The notes: generated by a model from the sequence alone, not told the origin. Positions 9,501 to 17,531 are shown, numbered from the stretch's first letter. The stretch is 64,000 bases of DNA from Ursidibacter maritimus (GCF_009761395.1 NZ_LEKN01000034.1:186001-250000); one strand, 5' to 3'. Made by a program: numbers and translations.

Positions 9501-10490
9501 TTAAATAAATATACCCAAATAAAACCACATAAATTTTTTCAAACTTTCCCACTCTACCTCGCGCACAATCTCGGCTTTTTGCATTGGCTGAATAACTCGT
9601 TGTTTCACATTATCCCCCAATATCCTTCCAACTGTGGATAAAGTCGATCACAGGCTTACGGCTATCGGCTAAATTTTCGTGGAGCTTTAATGAACTACGT
9701 TTATATAACACCTTGTAGGTTTCCAAATCTAAATTTTTGATTTGCTCCCACAAAGTTTCCTTGGCAATAGATTTACCGCTTTTAGCTTGTTCCAGTACGG
9801 ATTGTTTGCGTGAGTAGCGAATGTCGATCTCTGAATTTTCAGTCGGATTATCTTGCAAAATTTGCAATAAGCGTTTATCATCGATTTCAGATAAAAGCGG
9901 TGAATTATCAATCCTTGGATTTGTTATCCTCTGGGCAATTGATAATAACTTGCTTTTATTAGGCGAGTTATCTTTCCCAGGTATCAGATTTGTTATCCGA
10001 TGTACGTAAGAAAGTAACTCGACTTGTTCAATTTCTGATAACTTGTGATAGTAATAACAGTCTCCATTTTCAGCCACACCGACTGCAACACGAACAGTAT
10101 AATCATATCCACCAATATTTAAAGCCTGCAATATAATAATCGTATTCTTTAATACTCGGATTTTTTGCTAAATCCTCATTTGGAATGATATCAATATAAA
10201 TGGTCTCTTCAATAATCTGTGGAATTGCAGAGATACTTTGAAGATTATCTGGGTCTTTATAGTAGCACGTCCTTAACCCCTTTTACGCCTAATTCAATCT
10301 CCTGCTCTGTATCCTACCACGCAAGGTTTTACCGTATTTTAACGCATTGCGTTTGTAGTATCGTAAATCGGTGCTAGGCTCAATATCTTTACTCAAGATT
10401 TTGATACTCTCCGCTTAGCGTAGTTTCTCAAAACTTTCGGATTCAGCACGACGGCTAAAACGAATATCATGGTTATACTGCTCAAAGGTT
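9501..10490 (-). pseudogene. broken phage-type polyvalent protein tail (copy B, LPD3-like)
   Basis: Reading the minus strand, a protein piece runs from NHDIRFSRRAESESFEKLR (near 10470) through the stretch IEPSTDLRYYKRNALKYGKT, an LPD3-like domain (IPQIIEETIYIDI, then NIGGYDYTVRVAVGVAENG), DKRLLQILQ, and a C-terminal helical part (DLETYKVLYKRSSLKLHENL). The longest open stretch is 9610-10131. Lesions include a nonsense codon right after ESFEKLR, several frame changes between 10131 and 10350, and a frameshift near 9610, after which coding continues (KAEIVREVEWESLKKF) to a stop at 9501. Such domains occur at the ends of very large phage or mobile-element proteins. The family name is from remembered motifs. 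Confidence 0.6.
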
Positions 10491-10495
10491 AATTC

Positions 10496-10820
10496 CGTTT
10501 CACTATTTGCTTTCGCTGTTGGTACGTTGAACGGTTTGCCTTTGAATAAGGAATTTCATTGTCTAAACTTTCATTTTGACTATTGAAATCTCAAATGTCT
10601 TGGATTAAACTTTGAACATTAGCTCCTTGAAGCCCGACGAGAGTTCGTTCATCTTGAACGGAAGCCGTCAATTCTGGCAAGGAGCTTTTTTCATCGATTT
10701 CGGAAAACGAGTTGTTTTCCGAGAGTCTCTCAGTTGATACGCGGTAGGATAAGGAAAGTAGCTCTTTTTTGTTTATAGGCGTAAGTTTGTGATCGTAATA
10801 ACGCTCACCATTCCTACTAC
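10496..10820 (-). pseudogene. broken LPD3-like module end (copy A)
   Basis: The minus strand near 10820 reads GERYYDHKLTPINKKELLSL, matching the YYDHKLTEIEKGDLL motif of the copy at 16466-16915. It then runs into a Ser-rich linker (LPELTASVQDERTLV) with a stop near 10600. Only the end of the LPD3-like domain survives, and the 5' part is missing. It lies directly upstream of copy B, so the two were probably tandem modules of one or two proteins. Confidence 0.5.
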
Positions 10821-10917
10821 AAAAAATTCAAGCAGCTTTTATATATTTCTTTATTTTACAATGGGTTATCTTAATTTTCATATACTAACATAACTGCTAA
10901 TCTACTTCACCCCCAAA

Positions 10918-11362
10918 TTATTTGGTTTTATTAAACTCTCTAGGCGGATCATAAATAATCACTGGCGAAATCGGCTCAATAGGTACCATATATTCGCGTA
11001 CCTCGCCACGGCAATGATGTGGCTGATTACCCACTTTGTTGATATAACAAGTAGTAACTATGGCATCTGTTTTCATTTGCCCTGTTTTTTATCTACTTCA
11101 TAACTCATCAAACGATGCGTTGTTTCTGGAACACCGCCGCATTGCTCATTATGTTTCTCATAAACGCTTATGCTGTAATAGGGAAATGTATCCTCTGCTT
11201 TATGAGCCATAAAAAACACACATTTTATCGGTATAAGCAATAACTTATTTTTTGAACCGACTTCATTACCATAGATATAGCTTGATCTTCATTTTTTACA
11301 GGCTTTGCCATTAATGGTAATGTTAATAAAGACAATAATAATGCAGTAAGTGTTCTTTTCAT
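10918..11362 (-). pseudogene. frameshifted exported protein, copy A
   Basis: Starts MKRTLTALLLSLLTLPLMA, a clear signal peptide, then KPVKNEDQAISMVMKSVQK. A missing A in a short A-run (near 11245) shifts the frame; the restored reading passes through YYSISVYEKHNEQCGG and MSYEVDKK. Another missing A near 11090 shifts it again before the end VIIYDPPREFNKTK at 10918. A near-identical copy lies at 14687-15053 but its last third differs. GGGGG precedes the ATG. Function unknown; the surviving Cys pair suggests a disulfide in a periplasmic product. Confidence 0.6.
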
Positions 11363-11437
11363 AAATCCCCCTTTGTAGATAAGCACATTATACGCCTATA
11401 AGCGGTAGGATTAATCAGAATTTTAGACATTATCTAA
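11360..11437. repeat. direct repeat: start and promoter region of exported gene, copy 1
   Basis: About 78 bases, including a TATAAT-like box (minus strand, near 11390) and an AAGCGGT uptake core, are almost identical to 15051-15128. Together with the coding match that follows on the minus strand, the duplicated unit is several hundred bases long. This repeat marks a segmental duplication inside the island. Confidence 0.75.
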
Positions 11438-11440
11438 AGT

Positions 11441-11488
11441 CTAAAATCGAACCCGTTGCCAGTTCAACTACAACGGGTTCGATTTTAG
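11441..11488 (-). terminator. 18-bp stem terminator after the tandem exported genes
   Basis: CTAAAATCGAACCCGTTG (11441-11458) and CAACGGGTTCGATTTTAG (11471-11488) pair perfectly over 18 bases. It lies 7 bases after the stop at 11495 (minus strand) and is the strongest hairpin in the island. Its intact state suggests that the operon upstream is still expressed. Confidence 0.85.
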
Positions 11489-11494
11489 AAAAAT

Positions 11495-11944
11495 TTATTC
11501 GCCTTCTGCAAATGGCATTGTTGGATAAGAAATAATTAACCGTTCAACTTCTTTCCATAATTTTTTGCAATCTTTCTCCGTTTTTACTGTTACTCTATTT
11601 TTCTCTTTCTGAGAAAGTTTATTCAAATAAGGCGTTAAGTCTTTTTGATTTTCAAAAATAGCGCTAGCATTTTCCATCCCAAAACTATCTATTAATAACG
11701 GATAGTGTAGAGATTGATACACCGATAATAAATGCTTCTCCGCATCGTTACTTTGCCAACGTTCTAATATTTGTTGACGTTCTTCCTCAGACTTTGCAAA
11801 CCAAATATCAGGAAAGTAACACATTGCGATGTTATTACTTTTGATAATGTAATTTCTTACCTTATCCATGCTAATCGAATGTTCTTTAGCTACTGCAGTT
11901 GTAAAAAGAGTTCCAAAAAGAAGCACTATTCCAAGTTTTTTCAT
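11495..11944 (-). CDS. small exported protein, tandem paralogue 1
   Basis: A 149-residue protein with a signal peptide (MKKLGIVLLFGTLFTTAVAK, cleavage after AVA) and a mature helical domain. It shares the pattern NNI-x2-C-x-FP-[DE]-I and a second Cys near the end (EKDCKKLW) with the protein encoded just upstream, so the two are paralogues and each probably forms one disulfide. The ATG at 11944 has AGGAG at good spacing; a longer reading from 11992 lacks this. It may belong to the Pasteurellaceae family DUF5358, from memory. Function is unknown; it is one of few undamaged genes in the island. Confidence 0.75.
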   Translation of the reverse strand: MKKLGIVLLFGTLFTTAVAKEHSISMDKVRNYIIKSNNIAMCYFPDIWFAKSEEERQQILERWQSNDAEKHLLSVYQSLHYPLLIDSFGMENASAIFENQKDLTPYLNKLSQKEKNRVTVKTEKDCKKLWKEVERLIISYPTMPFAEGE

Positions 11945-11964
11945 AACATTTTCTCCTGGGTATC

Positions 11965-12522
11965 TTAGGGATTTATGAAAGACTTCCGCCATTTTTGGTT
12001 AGTTTCATCATATTCTTCAACTAAATCGGTTGCATATTTCCCAATTATTCTACATTCATCCATTGATTTAATACTGACTATTTTGGCGTATCGTTTTTCA
12101 GCTTGATCAAACTGTTTTTGCCACTCAGGTGATAATCCATTAAACAGATAATCTTCTGCTAAATTTGCAGGCATTATTTTTTGTGCCAGTCGCATTTTTA
12201 ATTTCAAATAATGCGAACGTTTTAATCTTCCTTCATTTTCTATATCATTCCACCATTTATCTATGATTTCTGAACCACGATCATTGGATTGATAAATTTC
12301 AGGAAATAAACATTTATTGATATTGTTGTCCTGAATAATAAACTGTTTAAAGATTTTTTTGATGTCTAATGCTTTAGGAGAAGATGACTTTATCGTTGAT
12401 AAATCACTCGCAGTAACCCACTTTCTTCCTTCTTGATCGATGTTTTCTGCAAAAGCCGAACAAGCAAACAAGGATATGAGCAAGGCAGTTAGTTGTTTTT
12501 TCACTAATTGTATAACTAACAT
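11965..12522 (-). CDS. small exported protein, tandem paralogue 2
   Basis: A 185-residue protein starting MLVIQLVKKQLTALLISLFA with predicted cleavage after AFA. The mature part has NNINKCLFPEIYQSN near residue 83 and MDECRIIGKYA near residue 155, matching the two Cys positions of its downstream paralogue. The ATG at 12522 follows AGGAG; the ATG at 12552 has no such site. It lies 20 bases upstream of the paralogue and shares its terminator, so both form an operon. Possible DUF5358 relative. A periplasmic binding or immunity-type role is inference only. Confidence 0.75.
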   Translation of the reverse strand: MLVIQLVKKQLTALLISLFACSAFAENIDQEGRKWVTASDLSTIKSSSPKALDIKKIFKQFIIQDNNINKCLFPEIYQSNDRGSEIIDKWWNDIENEGRLKRSHYLKLKMRLAQKIMPANLAEDYLFNGLSPEWQKQFDQAEKRYAKIVSIKSMDECRIIGKYATDLVEEYDETNQKWRKSFINP

Positions 12523-12566
12523 CGTTATTCTCCTGTTAAATATGCTATACAATTATAGAAATTTAA

Positions 12567-12911
12567 TTAGAGATTATCTAGTATTAAGGTTACATAATCA
12601 TCAAAATCACCATCGTTATTTGTTAGATTGATGAAACGATGAATAAATAGTTTGGTTACAAATAGCGGATTTTCGATAAGTAGTGCCATTACACACCATT
12701 GAATTTGGTTTTGTTCATCTCTAGCTGTGAACACTTTGATTTTTGTGTAAGGAGTCTTCCCTGCCCATATTTGAAAAAAGTGTTGCCATTCTGGACGAAG
12801 TTGGGCGGTTTGATCGTAATGCTCGCCCACATAAGTAAAAAGCTCAGCCAACAAAGTTTGCGACTGAGCGAGATTTTCAATGCGTTCTGTTTGGTATTTT
12901 ATTACTTTCAT
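12567..12911 (-). CDS. unknown small protein
   Basis: 114 residues, starting MKVIKYQTERIENLAQSQTL, with a Trp-rich middle (LRPEWQHFFQIWAGKTPYTK) and ending FDDYVTLILDNL. No signal peptide. There is no good ribosome site before the ATG, and the preceding bases encode a module linker (AEIGLSQYQD) that runs up to it in another frame. A second copy of its last dozen codons (GFDDYVTLILEN) survives near 15121-15155, so the gene was once duplicated with its surroundings. It could be an immunity gene or a fused domain; I do not recognise it. Confidence 0.5.
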   Translation of the reverse strand: MKVIKYQTERIENLAQSQTLLAELFTYVGEHYDQTAQLRPEWQHFFQIWAGKTPYTKIKVFTARDEQNQIQWCVMALLIENPLFVTKLFIHRFINLTNNDGDFDDYVTLILDNL

Positions 12912-13430
12912 CTTGATATTGACTTAGGCCAATTTCTGCTGTAGTATGGTTACCAGGAAGGTGGTCGTTATCTGATAACGAAGAACGCAGTGCAGAAAGG
13001 TTAAAATCACTTTCTGCCGAGAGCGCGAAGTTATCAAGAAACTTTGACTGCCTTTTTCTTTATAGCAATAAAGTAATCTTCATTGACACTGTCGTCATCT
13101 TTTACTACACTTGCCCTATTGAAAAGCAAGTCAATAGTATCTTCTGCCAGCAATTGGAGCTTAGAGTTGATACGACTTGCTTTTTGTTTATCTACAAATA
13201 GTACATCTGATTTTTCAACCATATTCTCTAAATAAGCCCTTGTACCATCTTTTCCGTAAGCACTGGGCTAATTTATGAAATATCAGTCCACCAGTTCTTT
13301 CTCTGTGTGCAGTGCAGCAATCACACTCTCGTATCCTTATAAATACTAAGCCTCTTAAAAAATAAGAATTAGGTTTACCTTTACCGTAATAGGATTATTA
13401 AGCTCTCTAGGCATTTTTTTGATAAACCAA
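12912..13430 (-). pseudogene. broken MuF_C/BECR-like module (copy D)
   Basis: Reading the minus strand through frameshifts gives ELNNPITV, KPNSYF, SVIAALHTEKE, IFHKLAQ, YGKDGTRAYLENMVEKSDVL (the last joined to the open stretch 13034-13222), then KLQLLAEDTIDLLFNRASVV and SVNEDYFIAI. This matches copy F (13865-14255) along its length. The pattern NPVxVF...SYVVLTEL...ASxYGKDG...LLFVDKQKA resembles the C-terminal nuclease-like domain of phage MuF-type polyvalent proteins. Downstream, 13034-12912 encodes the linker LSAESDFNLSALRSS up to LSQYQD. Confidence 0.5.
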
Positions 13431-13543
13431 CCGTCATTTCAGAATGTTCATTTTTAATTTTGCCAATCTTTTTTATTCATAAACATCGATAAATCATCAA
13501 GGCCTACCTGAATTAATGATTCAGGTGTAGTACCTAGAACAGT

Positions 13544-13790
13544 TCACTCTTCTGACATATAAAGTAAATCATCTCTGAATGCCTTAGATAATTGATTATC
13601 TCCAGGTCCATACACACTTCTTGCATCAACTTCCATCAATTCAGTTAAAACAACATATGCATCAGCCTTTGTGCTAGATCTAAACACTGCCACAGGATTA
13701 TTCGGGTCAAAGGCACCGTTGTTGTCTGTGGTTGATTTCAAACATCCCTTATTATCATAACTTCCATATTGGTATTGACTTTAGGCTGGT
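13544..13790 (-). pseudogene. chimeric module fragment (copy E)
   Basis: The minus strand reads SQYQYGSYDNKGCLKSTTDN, NGAFDPNNPVAVFRSS, then DAYVVLTELMEVDARSVYGP and a stop near 13544. The piece KSATDNNGAFDPNNP occurs at 17130-17170 followed by DIRFSRR, but here it is joined directly to the start of the MuF_C-like module (NPVAVF...YVVLTEL). The middle of that module is then deleted, since VLTELMEV continues into SVYGPGDNQLSKAFRDDLLY. It is a clear recombination junction and not a functional gene. Confidence 0.5.
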
Positions 13791-13864
13791 TTCAGTTTTA
13801 TTATTCCTAGCAGAAAGCTCAACTTCTGATGTGAAATCCCACCCTAATTGAAGGCTCTGGGTAT

Positions 13865-14255
13865 TCAGAACTTGTTGGGCTTTTGCTTTATGTAAAAATC
13901 TTGATTGACACTCTCATGATCTTTTACTACACTTGCCTTATTGAAAAGCTCGTTTAGAGTTTCAGGAGCCGGCAATTGGAGCGTGTCTTGAAACTTACGG
14001 GCTTTTTGCATTATCTACAAAATGCACTTCGGCTTTTTCAATCATATTCTCCAAATAGGCTCTTGTGCCATCTTTCCCATACTCACTCGCTAATTTATGG
14101 AAAACTAACCCATTTTGTTCATCTACATGTAATGCGGCAATCACTCCCTCATTTCCTTTAACCACTAATTCTGTTAAAACAACATAAGAATTAGGCTTGT
14201 CTTTAGTATTTTTGAATACCACAACTGGATTATTAAGCTCTCCAGGAAAAGTCAC
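13865..14255 (-). pseudogene. broken MuF_C/BECR-like module (copy F, most complete)
   Basis: The open part (14255-13995) reads ELNNPVVVFKNTKDKPNSYV, VLTELVVKGNEGVIAALHVD, LVFHKLASEYGKDGTRAYLE, MIEKAEVHFVDN. A one-step frameshift near 14005 then gives QKARKFQDTLQLPAPETLNE, LFNKASVVKDHESVNQDF and a stop at 13865. Upstream to about 14350 the same strand encodes a linker (NTKTEADLTQYQDESFDNKE). This is the best copy from which to rebuild the ancestral module. Family assignment is from memory of phage polyvalent proteins. Confidence 0.55.
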
Positions 14256-14450
14256 TGTTATTGCCTGTAGCTGTAGCTGGATTTGAAGTGCTCTTTATTA
14301 TCAAAACTTTCATCTTGGTATTGAGTTAAATCAGCTTCAGTTTTAGTATTGGCTTTAGAAAGGTTATCCTTGTTAAGAATGACATTTGGTAACTGAAACC
14401 CCGCTCTATTATTAAATAGGATAACCTTTTGTTTTGTTTCAATATAATAC

Positions 14451-14630
14451 TTATTTTAAGTCCTCGTTGATTTGACTAACATTTCTTCCATAAGTACTCT
14501 CTAGATTAATAAATTCAAGAATATTACCTTTTCCTTTTACATGGAATGCTGCAATTACAGGCTTGTCAATGCGATCTTCACGTTCTGTTAAATAATCTTG
14601 CTTTCTTTCTTCAAAAGGTCTTTTTGACAT
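14451..14630 (-). CDS. 59-residue module fragment with its own start (copy G)
   Basis: MSKRPFEERKQDYLTERED then PVIAAFHVKGKGNILEFINL and STYGRNVSQINEDLK. It corresponds to the centre of the MuF_C-like module (VLTEL...GVIAALHVDEQN...ASEYGKDG) but has an ATG with GGAG 7 bases upstream. It is an undamaged short open frame just after a strong terminator (14643-14671). It may be a relic that gained a start by chance, or a small expressed fragment. Confidence 0.4.
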   Translation of the reverse strand: MSKRPFEERKQDYLTEREDRIDKPVIAAFHVKGKGNILEFINLESTYGRNVSQINEDLK

Positions 14631-14642
14631 ATTGGCTCCAAT

Positions 14643-14671
14643 AAAAAAGCCAGTTAGAAATCTAACAGGCT
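14643..14671 (-). terminator. terminator after exported gene copy B
   Basis: On the minus strand AGCCTGTTAG (14671-14662), loop ATTT, CTAACTGGCT, then TTTTTT (14648-14643) form a near-perfect stem with one mismatched pair and a U-tract. It ends transcription from the exported-protein pseudogene at 14687-15053. Confidence 0.8.
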
Positions 14672-14686
14672 ATATCATTCAACTAG

Positions 14687-15053
14687 TTATTTAATAGGAT
14701 ACATTTTCCCACTTCCATCCCAAACATCCCCTGCACGCTCAGACAAAGCCATTGCATCAGAACGCATCTTTCCTGTTTTTTTATCTACTTCATAACTCAT
14801 CAAACGATGCGTTGTTTCGGGATCTCCGCCACATTGCTCATTATGTTTCTCGTAGACGCTTATACTGTAATAAGGAAAATCATTCTCTGATTTATGTCCC
14901 ATAAAAAACACACTCTATAGGCACGGATAATAACTTATTTTTCTGCACCGATTTTATTACCATAGATATAGCTTGATCTTCATTTTTTACAGGCTTTGCC
15001 ATTAATGGTAATGTTAGTAAAGAGAATAATAATGCGGTAAGTGTTCTTTTCAT
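14687..15053 (-). pseudogene. frameshifted exported protein, copy B
   Basis: Starts MKRTLTALLFSLLTLPLMAK (signal peptide), continues KPVKNEDQAISMVIKSVQKN and then loses frame near 14911, where copy A has TGTGTG before a T-run and this copy has TGTG (two bases fewer). In the other frame it continues FFMGHKSENDFPYYSISVYE, KHNEQCGGDPETTHRLMSYE, VDKKTGKMRSDAMALSERAG and ends at 14687. The ATG at 15053 follows AGGGGAATTT. Copy A is damaged at different places, so each copy decayed separately. The intact ancestor would be about 120 residues, exported, Cys-containing. Confidence 0.6.
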
Positions 15054-15128
15054 AAATTCCCCTTTATAGATAAGCACATTATACGCCTATAAGCGGTAGG
15101 ATTAATCAGAATTTTAAACATTCTCTAA
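15051..15128. repeat. direct repeat: start and promoter region of exported gene, copy 2
   Basis: Nearly identical to 11360-11437, with the same TATAAT-like box and uptake-signal core. Just upstream (15121-15155) the sequence switches to a copy of the 3' end of the gene at 12567-12911. Confidence 0.75.
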
Positions 15129-15151
15129 AATCAAGGTTACATAATCATCAA

Positions 15152-15529
15152 AACCCATACCAAGAGAGTAAAGAGTTCATTATTTACGAAAGCCCAGAGG
15201 AAATTATAAGGATGATTAACGGAGAAGATGTACCTCTTGCAGTTTTTGATCCTCTTGATGAGAAGAGCATAATTGATTTTTCACAAATTGAAAATGCCTT
15301 ACAAGCCAACAAATACATCGAATGCCAATCATCAGATGTAAGTAAACACGAAGATGATGTAAATCCAGAAATGGTCAATATGATTTTATACAATTTAATG
15401 CGTTACTGCTGAGCTAAAGAGATTGATATTGTCAGCTACATTCGCTTTGCCTACAACCAAATCAAAGACCGCAAAGGCAAAATGATTAATGGCGTTTGGG
15501 TTAAGCAAGAGGTTTTGAACAATGACTAA
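15152..15529 (+). pseudogene. unknown phage-like protein with one internal stop
   Basis: One frame reads ESKEFIIYESPEEIIRMING, EDVPLAVFDPLDEKSIIDFS, up to MVNMILYNLMRYC, a TGA at 15410-15412, and then in the same frame AKEIDIVSYIRFAYNQIKDR, KGKMINGVWVKQEVLNND and stop at 15527. The single nonsense codon and the lack of a start on the left (a chimeric junction near 15150) make it a pseudogene. It overlaps the next gene by 8 bases (ATGACTAA), typical of phage gene packing. No family recognised. Confidence 0.5.
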
Positions 15530-15737
15530 ACAAAACAACGGCTGGATTAGCGTAGAATATGAATTGCCTAATACTGTGCCACACGAATATTATGGGGAAC
15601 TGTCAGATGAAATTCTTCTTTATGGCATAGACGATAGTGGAAGTAAATCTCATATTTTTATTGGTTTTATGATCGATGGCAATACATTTTATTCAATAGA
15701 GTATGGTAGATGTAAAGCGGATATTGGAAGCTGCTAA
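15522..15737 (+). pseudogene. DUF551-like phage protein, 3' end replaced
   Basis: MTKQNNGWISVEYELPNTVP, then SDEILLYGIDDSGSKSHIFI and GFMIDGNTFYSIEYGRC. The WISVEDxLP...VLLY...GF pattern is that of small phage proteins of the DUF551 type. After about 15703 the frame enters sequence belonging to an integrase gene, so the last residues are foreign. The deletion removed the 3' end of this gene and the 5' part of the integrase. Confidence 0.5.
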
Positions 15738-16071
15738 AAAACTCAGTGAGCAATCAAAATTCGTCTTCCCTCATTTAAAAATCTCCACCGAGCCAATGAG
15801 TAGCGAGACAGTAAATGCAGCCTTAAAACGAAATGGTTATTATAAAGTGCTTACTTCTCACAGCATCCGTTCAATAATTCGAACATATCTAGCTGAAATA
15901 GGCATTGAGAAAAATACTGCTGAAACCGTACTGGCCCACAAAATTGATGACGATTTAGAAGAAACCTATAATTGTCACAATTACCTCAATCAACGTATCC
16001 CCGTAATGAACCTTTGGGGCAAATATTTAGAAGATTGCGGGTTGGTTCAATCTAAAATAATCACCAACTAA
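15703..16071 (+). pseudogene. C-terminal stub of a tyrosine recombinase (P4-type integrase)
   Basis: The open frame encodes MVDVKRILEAAKKLSEQSKF, then LTSHSIRSIIRTYLAEIGIE with the H-x-x-R pair, TVLAHKIDDD with the second catalytic His, and EETYNCHNYLNQRIPVMNLW with the likely nucleophile Tyr. P4-type integrases are about 400 residues; only the last 120 are left, so the N-terminal arm-binding and first catalytic Arg are lost. Such enzymes insert elements at tRNA 3' ends. A tRNA pair lies 2 kb away, which supports the view that the region is an old genomic island. Confidence 0.7.
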
Positions 16072-16085
16072 AGCACATACTATTT

Positions 16086-16463
16086 TTATTTTGTTATGTC
16101 GGTTCTTGTGAACTTTTGTGAGTTTTCAAAATTACATATATACTCTTCATAGCTTAGGCTAGTTAAACCATTTGCTTTGTCCTGTTCATATGTTTGCTGA
16201 TTTAAATCAGCTGTCGCAACATTAACAATAGGCATATTGTTAATTTTATTTTGCAACACATTAGAAACTACCGATTTGAAATCGCTTTGTGTTGCAAAGT
16301 TTCGAACTTTGATCGTATTACTGGTTTCATTATATTCTACAGTAGATGAAGATTTCTCAGTTTCTACGTTTATTTCTGAAAATTCAGGATAGCGATTAAA
16401 TAAAGGTGAATTATTCAAAATATCTCTAAGTGTATCTCCTCTGTAAATGGAAATATATGAATT
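16086..16463 (-). pseudogene. C-terminal extension of polyvalent module (copy C)
   Basis: The minus strand reads RLGNSYISIYRGDTLRDILN, NSPLFNRYPEFSEINVETEK, NTIKVRNFATQSDFKSVVSN and ends FTRTDITK at 16086. The open part starts at 16418. The pattern YPEL...V...Y-x3-NTI is reminiscent of the peptidase-like (LPD23) domain of phage polyvalent proteins, but no HExxH zinc motif is present. It follows the LPD3-like copy C in another frame. The assignment is weak. Confidence 0.4.
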
Positions 16464-16465
16464 AC

Positions 16466-17531
16466 CTAATCTATGATCTTCATTAATGGAAATGTCAGAT
16501 TTTTTATCTTGTATTTTTTAGCAGTAGAATAGCGAATATCATTGTCTAAACTTTCATCTTGCAAAATTTGCAATAAGCGCTTATCATTGATTTCAGGTGA
16601 TGAGTTAGAAATCGCCGCAGTTGATACGCGAGAGGTCATTTCTAACAAGTCACCTTTTTCGATCTCCGTTAATTTATGATCATAGTATTTGTCTCCAGTG
16701 GTGGAAACACCTACTACCGCTCTGACCGTATAATCATCACCACCGATATTTAAACCAGCAAGATAGTATTCATATTCTTGAATATCAGGGTTCTTCGCTT
16801 GCTCTTCATTAGGTCGAGTATCAATATAAATTGCATTTTCAATAATCTGCGGAATAGTTGCAATACTTTGAAGATGATCAGGGGCTTTATAGTCGTGTCG
16901 CAAAACTTCTTGCACACCATTACGCCCTAAATTGATGGCTCGTCACGTATCCTTATTCACATAAGTTCCACGCAAGGTTTTCCCGTAGTTTAACGCATTG
17001 CGTTTGTACTCTCGTAAATCGGTGCTAGGCTCAATATCTTTACCCGAAATCTTGATACTCTCCGCTTGGCGTAGTTTCTCAAAACTTTCAGATTTAGCAC
17101 GACGGCTAAAGCGAATGTCATTGTTATTCGGGTTAAACGCACCATTGTTGTCTGTGGCTGACTTGATTTGGTTGGAATCGAATGCAACAACTTCTTCAGC
17201 AAAGTTATATGGTGTTTCATTTGTGCTTGTGTTAGCGGTTGGATTTTGGCTGTTTTTGGTTATTGACAGTTTGTTGAGAATTGTTTAAATTAACCCCACT
17301 TGAGCCAATCTTTGACTTTTCCATGGGCGATTGGAGCCCGGCGGATGTAAGCACTGATTGGCTTTTGTTTTTCTCCCAACGGAGCAATCCGTCATTTTTC
17401 CATCCTTGGAATTTAATTTCAGCATTATCCTTGCCATAAACACTTGCTACTTTATTAACTAGGTTATAGCCTTGTTTTTTATTAATGTGTAACCACTTGC
17501 AAGCTAGGGCAAGTAATAAAACCACTAGCAA
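16466..17531 (-). pseudogene. broken phage-type polyvalent protein tail (copy C)
   Basis: Longest copy of the module chain. 17531-17232 encodes the end of the MuF_C-like module (VNKVASVYGKDNAEIKFQGW, NDGLLRWEKNKSQSVLTSAG, LQSPMEKSKIGSSGVNLNNS). A frameshift near 17240 leads into NETPYNFAEEVVAFDSNQIK, SATDNNGAFNPNN, NDIRFSRRAKSESFEKLRQA and IEPSTDLREYKRNALNYGKT. A nonsense TGA at 16945-16943 follows VNKDT, then in the same frame the LPD3-like part (HDYKAPDHLQSIATIPQIIE, NIGGDDYTVRAVVG, KYYDHKLTEIEKGDLLE) to DNDIRYS. Only two lesions separate it from an open frame, so it decayed later than copy B. Confidence 0.6.

Noticed and set aside
14895..14915. Programmed frameshift in exported protein copy B
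   Set aside because: Comparison with copy A shows a two-base loss in a TG repeat, and no slippery heptamer in the needed frame was found, so plain mutation is more likely.
16990..17220. 76-residue open frame on the minus strand
   Set aside because: It is in the wrong frame; the related protein sequence (NETPYNF...DIRFSRRAKSESFEKLR) is in the neighbouring frame.
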